From positions 1 through 32,948 of the forward strand of contig URDT01000012.1 of NCBI GenBank assembly GCA_900546745.1: DNA of 32,948 bases, written 5' to 3'. This document shows positions 16,034-24,284 of this stretch, piece after piece (the first letter of the stretch is position 1; every line of letters begins with the position of its first letter). The notes beneath the pieces are model-generated. The model ran no database searches. It worked only from the letters and a program-made list of their open reading frames with translations, and had not been told where the DNA came from. Source of the stretch: an uncultured Mycoplasmatota bacterium (lineage in GTDB: Bacteria; Bacillota_I; Bacilli_A; RF39; UBA660). The position numbers and the translations under genes were made by a program.

Positions 16034-16981
16034 ATGACTTATGTATTATATGGAACAGAAGAATTTTTATTAAAAAGAGAAATTCAAAAAATAATTTTAA
16101 AAAATAAAATAGAGCAATATGATATTAATTACTATAATTTAGAGGAAGATGATTTAAAATCAATATTAGAGGATGCTTCAACCATTTCTTTATTTTCTAA
16201 TCAGAGAATTATCATTATTGAAAATAGTTATATTTTCACTGGTGCCTCTAAAAAAACACAAGATACCAAATATTTAGAAAATTATTTAAAAGAAAAAAAT
16301 CATAACAATATTATTATTTTTACAGTAATTTCTGACAAACTAGATAGTAGAAAAAAAATAGTTACTTTAGCAAGTGAATTAGGAACTGTTATGAAATTAG
16401 ATACTAACAACCTAAATTCAATTGTTAAAGATTTATTTGAAAATTATCAAATCAATAATTCTGAAATTGATTTATTAATAGAACGAGTAGGGGACAATTT
16501 ATCATTATTAGATCAAGAAATAGAGAAAATTAAAGTCTATAAAAATGATGATTTAGAAGTAACAAAGGAAGATATTTTAAATTTAACAACAAAAGTAATC
16601 GATACGAATATATTTCATTTAATTGATAATATTATTTCTAATCATAAACAACAAGCGATAGAAAGTTATCTAGAAATGATTAAATTAGGAGAAGAACCCA
16701 TTAAAATTATTGTGATGTTGGCAAATCAATTTCGCTTAATGCTTCAAACAAAGCTTCTAAAAAAACAGGGAGTTTCTATTTATGAAATGATGAGTATTTT
16801 AGGTCAAAAAAAATTTCCTCTAGAAAAAGCCATAGAAAAAGGAAGAAATATTTCTGAAGAAAGTTTATTTGATTTTTTAAAACAATTAAGTGATTTAGAT
16901 ATGAATATTAAAACAGGTAAAATAGATAAAAACATTGGACTAGAAATATTTATTTTAACTTATGATGAAAAAAAGAAATAG
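16034..16981 (+). CDS. holA: DNA polymerase III delta subunit (HolA)
   Basis: 315 residues, the size of HolA in Bacillota (about 340). The start MTYVLYGTEEFLLKREIQKI is diagnostic (YxxxGxExFLxxxxxxxI), followed by AAA+-like domain sequence without a P-loop (FSNQRIIIIENSYIF, NNIIIFTVIS) and the C-terminal collar domain (IIVMLANQFRLML). Delta opens the beta clamp in the clamp loader. In Bacillus holA is followed by rpsT and gpr; here those genes lie 7-8 kb further right, in the same order. Start ATG 16034. Confidence 0.9.
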   Translation: MTYVLYGTEEFLLKREIQKIILKNKIEQYDINYYNLEEDDLKSILEDASTISLFSNQRIIIIENSYIFTGASKKTQDTKYLENYLKEKNHNNIIIFTVISDKLDSRKKIVTLASELGTVMKLDTNNLNSIVKDLFENYQINNSEIDLLIERVGDNLSLLDQEIEKIKVYKNDDLEVTKEDILNLTTKVIDTNIFHLIDNIISNHKQQAIESYLEMIKLGEEPIKIIVMLANQFRLMLQTKLLKKQGVSIYEMMSILGQKKFPLEKAIEKGRNISEESLFDFLKQLSDLDMNIKTGKIDKNIGLEIFILTYDEKKK

Positions 16982-17000
16982 TTGAATCTATTTCTTTTTT
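16971..17000. terminator. Terminator between convergent holA and gspE
   Basis: AAAAGAAATAG/CTATTTCTTTT is a perfect 11-bp stem with a TTGAAT loop; T tails occur on the plus side, and the A tract before it serves the minus strand. It includes both stop codons. Confidence 0.8.
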
Positions 17001-18480
17001 AAAATTCCATATTCATTAAATCATCATCATCGTCGTCAGCATAAGTGGCTACTAATTTTTTTTCTTCTTTTGGTTGTTCTGTTTGAACAGGTTCTTCGTG
17101 ATGAGTTTCTTGAGGCATAGACCATTCATTTGCTAAATCATCCTTTTTTTCACTAAATGGATTTATATTAGTTTCATGAGTAACATTTTCTTGTCTTTCT
17201 GGCTGTCTTTGTGTAGATGTTGCTTGGTTAGATTCTTGTGATATCTTCGTAAATTTCAAAGCTGTTTGTAAATCAAATTTACTTTCTTTTGGATCATCAT
17301 TATCTAATTCTATTAATTTTAATATTTCTTCAAATGTTGTATATCCTTCAACAACTTTTTCAAGACCATCTTGAAGTAGAGTAGTAACATCAGCACTATA
17401 TACTAAGTGTCTTAATTGTTCTTTTGGAAGGCTACTACTAATAGCATCTTTTATTTCTTGATTTACTAAAAGTACTTCTTGAATAGCGATACGTCCTGAA
17501 TAACCATTTCCACATTCTTCGCAACCTTCAGTAGTCCATATTTCATCAACATCTTTATTTAAAACTTTTTTAAATAATTGCTTTTCATAATCATTCGTTT
17601 TCTTTTTTGTACGACATTTTGTACAAAGACGACGTGCTAATTTTTGAGAAACAATACCAGTTAAAGCACTTGCTAATAAATATCTTTCAACATCCATATC
17701 TAATAAACGTTCAATTGTATTTAATGAGTTATTAGTGTGGATAGTAGATAAAACAATATGACCAGTAATAGAAGCTCTAACGGCTATTTTAGCAGTTTCT
17801 GTATCACGAATTTCTCCAATCATAATAACATTTGGATCTTGACGTAAAATAGAACGCAAGGCAGCAGCAAAGGTAAGACCAATTTCACTATTTGTTTGAA
17901 CTTGGTTAACTCCTTCAATATTCATTTCAATTGGATCCTCAACTGTAATAATATTAGTATCTTCCTTATTTAATTTTTGTAAAATGGCATATACAGTAGT
18001 TGATTTACCAGAACCAGTAGCACCAGTTACTAAAATAATTCCATTTGGTAAATTAATCATTTTACTAATTTTTTCATAATTTTTTTCACTAAAGCCTAAA
18101 CTTTCAAGCCCACTAGTACTCATAGAGTAGTCCAAAATACGAACAACAATCTTTTCACCATTAATGGTAGGTAAACAAGAAACACGAAGATCTAAGTTAT
18201 AGCCTTGTAAATCAGCTTTAATCGCACCATCTTGTGGAAGTCTAGATTCTGTAATATTCATACCTGCTAATATTTTGACACGAGTTACCAAATTCTTTTT
18301 AATAGAATTTGGTATTTCAGCATAATCACTAAGTGCGCCATCAATTCTAATTCGAATCATCATAAAATTTTCATGTGGATCGAAGTGAATATCGGAAGCA
18401 CCTTTTTTGCTAGCATCTACTAAAATATCATTAACAATTTCAACAACAGGCATTTTGTCAAAATCATATTTCTTTAACAT
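16999..18480 (-). CDS. gspE: GspE/PilB-type secretion/pilus assembly ATPase
   Basis: 493 residues. ASDIHFDP opens the N2 domain at ~residue 28; Walker A GATGSGKST (153-161), Asp box, Walker B IMIGEIRD (219-226) and His box (TGHIVLSTIHTNN) are intact. The zinc-binding Cys pairs are C286/C289 and C320/C323. There is no N1 domain of GspE. After the C-terminal domain (~390) comes a ~100-residue Gln/Glu/Pro-rich tail ending in six Asp then LMNMEF, not seen in standard PilB. It powers assembly of pilin-like fibres, such as the three encoded divergently. Start ATG 18480 behind AAAGGGG. No PilC/GspF or prepilin peptidase in the window. Confidence 0.95.
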   Translation of the reverse strand: MLKKYDFDKMPVVEIVNDILVDASKKGASDIHFDPHENFMMIRIRIDGALSDYAEIPNSIKKNLVTRVKILAGMNITESRLPQDGAIKADLQGYNLDLRVSCLPTINGEKIVVRILDYSMSTSGLESLGFSEKNYEKISKMINLPNGIILVTGATGSGKSTTVYAILQKLNKEDTNIITVEDPIEMNIEGVNQVQTNSEIGLTFAAALRSILRQDPNVIMIGEIRDTETAKIAVRASITGHIVLSTIHTNNSLNTIERLLDMDVERYLLASALTGIVSQKLARRLCTKCRTKKKTNDYEKQLFKKVLNKDVDEIWTTEGCEECGNGYSGRIAIQEVLLVNQEIKDAISSSLPKEQLRHLVYSADVTTLLQDGLEKVVEGYTTFEEILKLIELDNDDPKESKFDLQTALKFTKISQESNQATSTQRQPERQENVTHETNINPFSEKKDDLANEWSMPQETHHEEPVQTEQPKEEKKLVATYADDDDDDLMNMEF

Positions 18481-18496
18481 ATTTTCATCCCCTTTT

Positions 18497-18520
18497 TAGT
18501 CCTTTTACACAAAAAGACTA
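18497..18520 (-). other. Hairpin in the gspE 5' leader
   Basis: TAGTCCTTTT pairs with AAAAAGACTA (9 of 10) around ACAC. On the gspE transcript it lies just before the AAAGGGG ribosome-binding site, where it could tune translation. Confidence 0.45.
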
Positions 18521-18533
18521 GCATTTATTCTAG

Positions 18534-18551
18534 AACTATTATATAATAGTT
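18534..18551. promoter_or_regulatory. 18-bp palindrome carrying a -10 box on both strands
   Basis: AACTATTATATAATAGTT is a perfect palindrome. It holds TATAAT on the plus strand (18542-18547) for the pilin operon and TATAAT on the minus strand for gspE, so the divergent promoters overlap face-to-back. It could also be a repressor or activator site. Confidence 0.5.
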
Positions 18552-18584
18552 TTATAGCAAATACAATAAAAAGGAGTCAAGTTT

Positions 18585-19094
18585 ATGAAAAAAAGTAATA
18601 AGGGGTTTGTATTACTTGAAACTTTAATTGTTTCTACTTTTATATTAGGAACACTAGTATTTTTATATGTAGAATTTTCTTCTGTTAAAAATGCTTATGA
18701 TGTTAGTTTTCGATATAATACAGTAACTGGACTATATCACGCAAAAGAATTATCTGACTTTTTAAAGATAGATGGATATCAAAAAATAGAAACTCAATTA
18801 GTGAATAATGACTATGTTGACATTACCAATTGTATTTATTCAGGATCATTATGTAAAGCAATTACAAGGGAAATAGAGGCTAAAAAAATACTATTTACTG
18901 GAGAAAACCTTCAAACATTACAAAATAATTTAAATAGTAATAGTTATGATAAAACTATATTTGATCCAGAATTCAGAAAGTTTATTCTAAACTTAACTCC
19001 AAATACTCCAGGAAGAAAGCGACTTATCATTGAATATAATGATTCAACGTTTACTTCTATTTCTGTAGGAACTGATCAAACAAATAATTCTTAA
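18585..19094 (+). CDS. Type IV pilin-like protein, first of a duplicated pair
   Basis: 169 residues. Prepilin signal NKG then FVLLETLIVSTFILGTLVFL, with Glu at +5. The mature part contains YNTVTGLYHAKELSDFL, a two-Cys element (ITNCIYSGSLC) and RLIIEYND. Closely related to the next gene throughout, so a tandem duplication. Start ATG 18585 behind AAAGGAG. First gene of a three-pilin operon divergent from gspE; probably minor pilin or pseudopilin subunits assembled in the inner membrane. Confidence 0.85.
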   Translation: MKKSNKGFVLLETLIVSTFILGTLVFLYVEFSSVKNAYDVSFRYNTVTGLYHAKELSDFLKIDGYQKIETQLVNNDYVDITNCIYSGSLCKAITREIEAKKILFTGENLQTLQNNLNSNSYDKTIFDPEFRKFILNLTPNTPGRKRLIIEYNDSTFTSISVGTDQTNNS

Positions 19095-19123
19095 CTTTTT
19101 AATATATAAGCGATGGTGATTTC

Positions 19124-19630
19124 ATGAATAAGAAAGGATTTATGCTACTAGAAACATTAGTAGTATCCACATTTATTTTAGGAATTCTAATTTTTCTTTT
19201 TATTCAACTTTCGACAATTAAAAGAGCTTACGATACAAGTTTTCGTTATAATACAATTACTGGATTGTATCATGCAAAAGAATTCTCTAAATTTTTACTA
19301 GAAAATGGTTATGATCAAGTAGATAATAAACTTGCTAATACTACAAGTGGTTATGTAGATATCACAAGTTGTCCAAATTTAGGTTTACTATGTGGTAAGA
19401 TAGAAAAAGAAATCAATGCTAAAAGAATATTATATGTAAGTGAAAATATTAGTAGCTTACAAAATAATCTATCTACTTCACAATTTGATACAAATCTATT
19501 CAATAGTGAACTTAAAAAATTTATTTTACAAATGAACTCTGTAGAACCAACAGGGAAGAATCGATTAATCATTGAATATAACGATAATACTTATGCAACA
19601 ATTACATTAAGTGTAAGTCATAATGAATAG
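19124..19630 (+). CDS. Type IV pilin-like protein, second of a duplicated pair
   Basis: 168 residues. Prepilin signal KKG then FMLLETLVVSTFILGILIFL, Glu at +5. Shares SFRYNTITGLYHAKE, the two-Cys element (ITSCPNLGLLC), LQNNL and NRLIIEYND with its neighbour, so the two are recent paralogues that have diverged mainly in the middle. Start ATG 19124, 5 nt after CGATGGTGAT; next gene 11 nt away. Confidence 0.85.
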   Translation: MNKKGFMLLETLVVSTFILGILIFLFIQLSTIKRAYDTSFRYNTITGLYHAKEFSKFLLENGYDQVDNKLANTTSGYVDITSCPNLGLLCGKIEKEINAKRILYVSENISSLQNNLSTSQFDTNLFNSELKKFILQMNSVEPTGKNRLIIEYNDNTYATITLSVSHNE

Positions 19631-19641
19631 GAGGCTATAAA

Positions 19642-20907
19642 ATGAAGAATAATAAAGGTTTTACATTAATCGAATTAGCCGTTTCTTTTTGCTTAGCAGC
19701 GACAATTTCTATTATGTTACTACAACTAGTTTTATCTTTAAAGGAAGTATATATTAGTGGAGACATTAAAACAACAATGTTAAATAAACAAGGAATTATG
19801 GTAAAAAAAATATATGATGATTTAAACGCTAAACAAATTAATAGTATTACTAGTTGTGGGCTTTCTTGTTTAAACTTTAAATATAATGATGGCAGTGAGA
19901 GTAACTTACTAGTGGATCCAGGAAACAGAACTTTAACTTATAAAGATTATACTTTACAATTGGATAGTTCTAGTAAATTTGGAAAAGTAAGCTTTACCTA
20001 TGAAGAGCCTGATTATACATCCCAAAGTATATCAGATGATTCTATTTTCAACATTAGCATTCCAATATACTCAAAATTATTAGATGATGATTTTGGAATT
20101 CATATTGTAAAAACATATAATCATAATCTTACAACAATTAATACAAATACAGAACTTGCCAATACGAAGGTTACAATTAGTGGGGTAGACACCTCTTTAG
20201 CATACGCTTTAGATACAGATGATAATTCTAAACTAGCAGGTATATTTGTTAAAATATTCCATCAAACAAACGGGACAAGCATCTCAGATTATAATACTTT
20301 CATAAAAAGTAAAAATTCTGATACGCTAAGTTCACTAACATCATTAGAAGCCTTCCGAACTACTTTGAATTTAAAAAAGGTAATAGAAAGTCAAACCAAT
20401 ATGATTAATAATGATAGTTCTTTAAATGATTCTCAAAAGAAAAAGCAAATTAAAATGATGACTGAAAATTTTCAAAATGGTTACTTTTCACTTTTGTTAA
20501 ATTATGGAAATGTTCAAAATAAAATTGACTTAAATAGTAATTATACATGGTGGTATCAAGCTAGTAACTTTGCTAAAAAAGAAAGTTTATCCGGCGTTGT
20601 GTTAACTAGTGATAATAGTTATAATCCATATTTAATCCCTACAAAATATACAAATGCTTGTGTATTTGAAGGACTACAGTATAATGCTGACAAAAATAGT
20701 TGGGCTAGTGGTTGTGATGAAAATCATTATGCTATCGGTTTAAAAAGCGGTAATATTTTAGCTCCTCCAAGTGGTAATGCTGCCTCTGTTGAATTGTGGG
20801 CAGAAGCAAGAGAATATCTTTGTAATTATTCTTTAAGCAACGTCACATTAAATGGTTCTAGAATTAAAGACCAAAAATGGTATGATGGCTCAGATCTTTG
20901 TAGTTAA
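19642..20907 (+). CDS. Large type IV pilin-like protein
   Basis: 421 residues. Prepilin signal NKG then FTLIELAVSFCLAATISIML, Glu at +5; the hydrophobic helix contains a Cys. The N-terminal region resembles ComGF/GspJ-like minor pilins; a two-Cys element (SITSCGLSCLNF) echoes the duplicated pair. The C-terminal part is a Cys/Asn/Trp-rich globular domain ending GSDLCS, possibly disulfide-linked and fibre-tip exposed. Start ATG 19642 after AGGAGG. Last gene of the pilin operon. Confidence 0.82.
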   Translation: MKNNKGFTLIELAVSFCLAATISIMLLQLVLSLKEVYISGDIKTTMLNKQGIMVKKIYDDLNAKQINSITSCGLSCLNFKYNDGSESNLLVDPGNRTLTYKDYTLQLDSSSKFGKVSFTYEEPDYTSQSISDDSIFNISIPIYSKLLDDDFGIHIVKTYNHNLTTINTNTELANTKVTISGVDTSLAYALDTDDNSKLAGIFVKIFHQTNGTSISDYNTFIKSKNSDTLSSLTSLEAFRTTLNLKKVIESQTNMINNDSSLNDSQKKKQIKMMTENFQNGYFSLLLNYGNVQNKIDLNSNYTWWYQASNFAKKESLSGVVLTSDNSYNPYLIPTKYTNACVFEGLQYNADKNSWASGCDENHYAIGLKSGNILAPPSGNAASVELWAEAREYLCNYSLSNVTLNGSRIKDQKWYDGSDLCS

Positions 20908-20927
20908 AGAGGAATTTCCTCTTTTTT
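20906..20927 (+). terminator. Terminator of the pilin operon
   Basis: AAAGAGGA/TCCTCTTT, perfect 8-bp stem, ATT loop, T run. It overlaps the stop, and the convergent ylbJ ends here too. Confidence 0.85.
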
Positions 20928-21849
20928 ATATGATAGAATATAGTAAAAAAACTAATAGACCTGAAATAGCTGCATGTAGTAATCTAGCAACAAAAAAAGG
21001 CATATAACGAATTTTAGTATCACTAATAATACTCATAATTTGAGCATGAACACTAATTCCACCAAAAGATAAAAACATAGTCATTAAAACTGCTTTCGTT
21101 CTTAAATCTGTATTTAATAAACTAGCGAACTTTAATCCTTGTGTCATTTCAAAAATACCATTCATAATTGTTTGATTGATGCCTGATAAATTAAGTTTTT
21201 CAGCAAGTAATGTTGTCAAAATTAGAAAAAAAGTAATCGTTCCTAATACTAATAACAATGTATCAATCGCACTTGTAATAGAATCTTTTAAAGCACAACC
21301 AAAAGAAGACATATTTTTTTCTAAAGTAATATTTTTTTCTTCATAAGGAATTAAATTTCTTACTAAAATACCAATTATTAAATTACCAATATAATGACAA
21401 ATTAAAATTAAAATTGCTATTTTCGTTTGCTTTAATAATAATCCAACTGTTCCTAAAATAAATAGTGGATTAGAAAAATGTGTAAACATTAATAATTTAG
21501 TAGCCTCATTCACACTTAACAAACCTTTTAAATATAAATCCCTAATATATTTAGAACTACTTGGAAATCCCGAAATAAGACTCATAATAAAGACATAAGC
21601 AGCTGCACCATTCATGTTAAATAAAAGTTTCATAATAGGGGAAAATAAAACAGAGCAAAACTCAACAAATCCATAATTAACTAATAAACCAGATAAAACT
21701 AAAAAAGGAAATAAAGATGGGAAAACATTTTCTTTAAAAATTTTTAAAGAGAATGCAACTGTTTCTATGACAGACTTAGAATTTAATAATACTTGAGATG
21801 TAATATATAAAATAATCAACATCATAAGAAAAGAAATTATTTTTTTCAT
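20926..21849 (-). CDS. ylbJ: YlbJ/SpoVV-like sporulation integral membrane protein
   Basis: 307 residues, ~8 hydrophobic segments with the nucleoside-recognition (Gate) domain pattern (ENVFPSLFPFLVLSGLL, SLISGFPSSSKYIRDLYLKG, THFSNPLFILGTVGLLL). In B. subtilis YlbJ (SpoVV) is a mother-cell membrane protein needed to move dipicolinic acid toward the forespore. The context, divergent next to ylbL as in Bacillus (ylbJ-ylbK-ylbL), and other sporulation genes, supports this. Start ATG 21849 with AGGGAGC upstream. Confidence 0.85.
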   Translation of the reverse strand: MKKIISFLMMLIILYITSQVLLNSKSVIETVAFSLKIFKENVFPSLFPFLVLSGLLVNYGFVEFCSVLFSPIMKLLFNMNGAAAYVFIMSLISGFPSSSKYIRDLYLKGLLSVNEATKLLMFTHFSNPLFILGTVGLLLKQTKIAILILICHYIGNLIIGILVRNLIPYEEKNITLEKNMSSFGCALKDSITSAIDTLLLVLGTITFFLILTTLLAEKLNLSGINQTIMNGIFEMTQGLKFASLLNTDLRTKAVLMTMFLSFGGISVHAQIMSIISDTKIRYMPFFVARLLHAAISGLLVFLLYSII

Positions 21850-21914
21850 AGAATCGCTCCCTAATATTCATAAAACTATATTATAATTGTATTATTTATA
21901 AAGGAGAAAATGAT

Positions 21915-22913
21915 ATGCAAAAAGAACTTTGGAAAAAAATTAAAAATATTTTAAAAAATAATAAATTGTCTATTTTACTTTTTTTATTATTGTTATTTTT
22001 GATTACTTTTGAATTTCCATATACAATTTCTAAAACTGGTGGAACCATTAATTTATCATCTAGAATTGAATCAGAAAATAAAGATATAGAATCTGGCAAC
22101 TTTAATATGGCGTATGTATCAGAAGTACCAGCAACTCTTTTCAATCTTTTTATTGCTTCAATCAATCCTAATTGGGATATTGAAAAACAAATAGATAGTC
22201 AAGAGTCAGTAGAGGAACAGCAATTTCGAGGAAAAATATCTTTACAAGAGTCTATTCATAACGCCATAAAAATAGCTTATCAAACAGCGGGAATATCGAT
22301 ACAAGAAAAAGATAATAAACTATATATCACTTATATTTATCCTGAAGCAAAGACAAATTTAAAAGTAGGGGACCAAATTATAAAAATGAATGATATTGAT
22401 ATTCAAAGTAAAAATGATATTCAACAATTATTAAGTAATTTAGAAGTGAATTCCAAAATATCTTTAGAAATTATTCGTAATAAAAAAACATACCAGAAAG
22501 AAGCTACTATTCAAAATATTCAAGATAAAAAAATCATTGGTATTGTTGTTTCAGAAGTATCCGAATTAGTATTAGATCCTAATATAACAATTCAATTTAA
22601 AAAAACAGAATTTGGAGCTTCTGGTGGGCTAATGATGTCTTTAGCAATCTATGACAACATAACAGGTTTTGACCTATCAAAAGGGCGAAAAATAGCCGGT
22701 ACAGGCACTATAGATAGTAATGGGATTGTAGGGCAAATAGATGGCATAAAATATAAACTAAGGGGCGCTGTTAAAGCTAAAATGGATATCTTTTTAGTTC
22801 CTGCTGGAGAAAATTATAATCAAGCAATAGAAGAGAAAAAAAAGAACAATTATAATATAGAAATTGTTCCAATCAAAAACTTAGAAGAAGCAATAACATA
22901 TTTAAAAAAATGA
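21915..22913 (+). CDS. ylbL: YlbL-like PDZ/Lon-type serine protease
   Basis: 332 residues: TM at ~19-32, PDZ domain at ~135-200 (LKVGDQIIKMNDIDIQSKND), and a Lon-type Ser-Lys catalytic domain with Ser236 in FGASGGLMMSLA and Lys281 in DGIKYKLRGA. The usual GPSAGL reads GASGGL, conservative around the Ser. It is membrane-anchored with the protease outside; Bacillus YlbL and streptococcal SepM belong here. Start ATG 21915 behind AAGGAG. A TATAAT at 21882-21887 may be its promoter. Confidence 0.9.
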   Translation: MQKELWKKIKNILKNNKLSILLFLLLLFLITFEFPYTISKTGGTINLSSRIESENKDIESGNFNMAYVSEVPATLFNLFIASINPNWDIEKQIDSQESVEEQQFRGKISLQESIHNAIKIAYQTAGISIQEKDNKLYITYIYPEAKTNLKVGDQIIKMNDIDIQSKNDIQQLLSNLEVNSKISLEIIRNKKTYQKEATIQNIQDKKIIGIVVSEVSELVLDPNITIQFKKTEFGASGGLMMSLAIYDNITGFDLSKGRKIAGTGTIDSNGIVGQIDGIKYKLRGAVKAKMDIFLVPAGENYNQAIEEKKKNNYNIEIVPIKNLEEAITYLKK

Positions 22914-22932
22914 TGAAATTATCATCATTTTT
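22906..22932. terminator. Terminator between ylbL and the transglutaminase-like gene
   Basis: AAAAATGATGA/TCATCATTTTT, 11-bp perfect stem with a short loop; serves both convergent genes. Confidence 0.8.
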
Positions 22933-23854
22933 ATTTTGCCTCTTGAAAAATAGATTTATCAAATTGATGTTGTGCCTCATTCTTCTTTTTCAAATCATCT
23001 GTACTAATTAAAAAATAATTATGAGTTAAAATATTTTCGCCAGTATCCACAACAGGATCATCCCAAGTAAGATCCAAATGTTTCCATTGACCATCTATAT
23101 AAACTACATTCCAAATATGATTTTCACTTGCTATTTTAAAATTAGGTAATCCAATTTTATCTAAAAATAAAGCCATAGCATCTGTATATCCACCACAAAT
23201 AGCTTTTCCAATAAATAAAGGCCCATAAGCTGTATTAGAAGTGTGAATGCTGTCACTAACAACACCACTTTTTATTTCATTTGATCGTTCTTCATCATAG
23301 ACAGTATGATTAATGATATAATCATGAGCTGCCTTTACTTTATCACTATCTGTCATATCGTCTTGTATAATTTCATTATAAATTTCATCTACTTTTGCTT
23401 GAAGTTCAGTAATATCAGAAGATTGATAAATATGTTGTATTTCTATATTAACACGTCCAAAATTATTCATATTTACACGAATCTTATTATAACTATTATA
23501 AGTAGAAACAAAATTATTTACATAAGAAAGAGTATTTTGATTAGATGTGATTTCATTTACATCATCTAGACAATCTTTATATGAATCAGGGCAATAAAAA
23601 GTTAATTCATCCCATCCACGATTTAAAGCAGTGTAAAAAATATTTAAAATATCTTGTTTACTTTCTGGTTTAAAATTATCCGTTTCTTTTACAAATTCCC
23701 ATTGATTATTTTTTTCATATTGATTTGCTTCTTTCACTAAAATTTCATCTTGATAAATAACATGTATCATTAAAAATTGAACAATTTCTCGATAATAAAT
23801 AGTAAGAAATCCAATTGTAAGTAATAGAGTTATGGTAGTTATTAGTTTCTTCAT
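22931..23854 (-). CDS. Secreted or membrane-anchored transglutaminase-like cysteine protease
   Basis: 307 residues. Signal anchor at ~5-20 (ITTITLLLTIGFLTIY). The transglutaminase-like domain at ~165-265 shows the Cys-His-Asp triad: C220 in AICGGYTDAMALFLDKIG, H246 in SENHIWNVVYIDGQW, D261 in LDLTWDDP, and the preceding segment KVKAAHDYIINHTVYD, all hallmarks of the secreted family. The catalytic set is intact. Target unknown; envelope maturation or peptidoglycan-linked protein cleavage are possible. Start ATG 23854 after AGGTGATCGT. Confidence 0.87.
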   Translation of the reverse strand: MKKLITTITLLLTIGFLTIYYREIVQFLMIHVIYQDEILVKEANQYEKNNQWEFVKETDNFKPESKQDILNIFYTALNRGWDELTFYCPDSYKDCLDDVNEITSNQNTLSYVNNFVSTYNSYNKIRVNMNNFGRVNIEIQHIYQSSDITELQAKVDEIYNEIIQDDMTDSDKVKAAHDYIINHTVYDEERSNEIKSGVVSDSIHTSNTAYGPLFIGKAICGGYTDAMALFLDKIGLPNFKIASENHIWNVVYIDGQWKHLDLTWDDPVVDTGENILTHNYFLISTDDLKKKNEAQHQFDKSIFQEAK

Positions 23855-23887
23855 ACGATCACCTATTTTAATTATAACATTAAGTTT

Positions 23888-23913
23888 AAAAAAAAAGAAG
23901 TAAAAATTACTCC
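23888..23913 (-). terminator. Terminator of rpsT
   Basis: On the minus strand GGAGTAA and TTACTTC form a stem around TTT, followed by a T run; the stop codon is in the stem. Confidence 0.7.
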
Positions 23914-24173
23914 ATATTATTAACTTTAATTGTTAATCTTGATTTGTTACGAGCTACGTAATTATCTTTTACAACACCAGCTGCTGCAGCTTTATCAAGT
24001 TTCTTAATAGCAATTGATAAACATTCTGTTGCTTTGTCCTTATCTTTCGCTAGAATAGCTCTTTCTGTATTTTTCATAGCAGTTTTTAAACTAGCTTTAT
24101 ATGTATTATTGTTATTAATTTTTCTTTTTTCAGAAGTTTTTACTGCTTTTTTAGCATTTTTCATATTTGGCAT
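23907..24173 (-). CDS. rpsT: Ribosomal protein bS20
   Basis: 88 residues, the usual S20 size; start MPNMKNAKKAVKTSEKRKIN and the pattern LDKAAAAGVVKDNYVARNKS are diagnostic. It binds 16S rRNA early in 30S assembly. A strong ribosome-binding site (GGAGGTG) precedes ATG 24173. Divergent from gpr, as in Bacillus, where rpsT-gpr are neighbours. Confidence 0.97.
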   Translation of the reverse strand: MPNMKNAKKAVKTSEKRKINNNNTYKASLKTAMKNTERAILAKDKDKATECLSIAIKKLDKAAAAGVVKDNYVARNKSRLTIKVNNME

Positions 24174-24284
24174 AATTTCACCTCCAAGTCATCAATCTCC
24201 TATATTTTAACAAATATTATGATAAAAAGCAAGGAAAATGTTAATAAAAATAATAAGTCGGTTAAAATAATATTGGTGATATAG

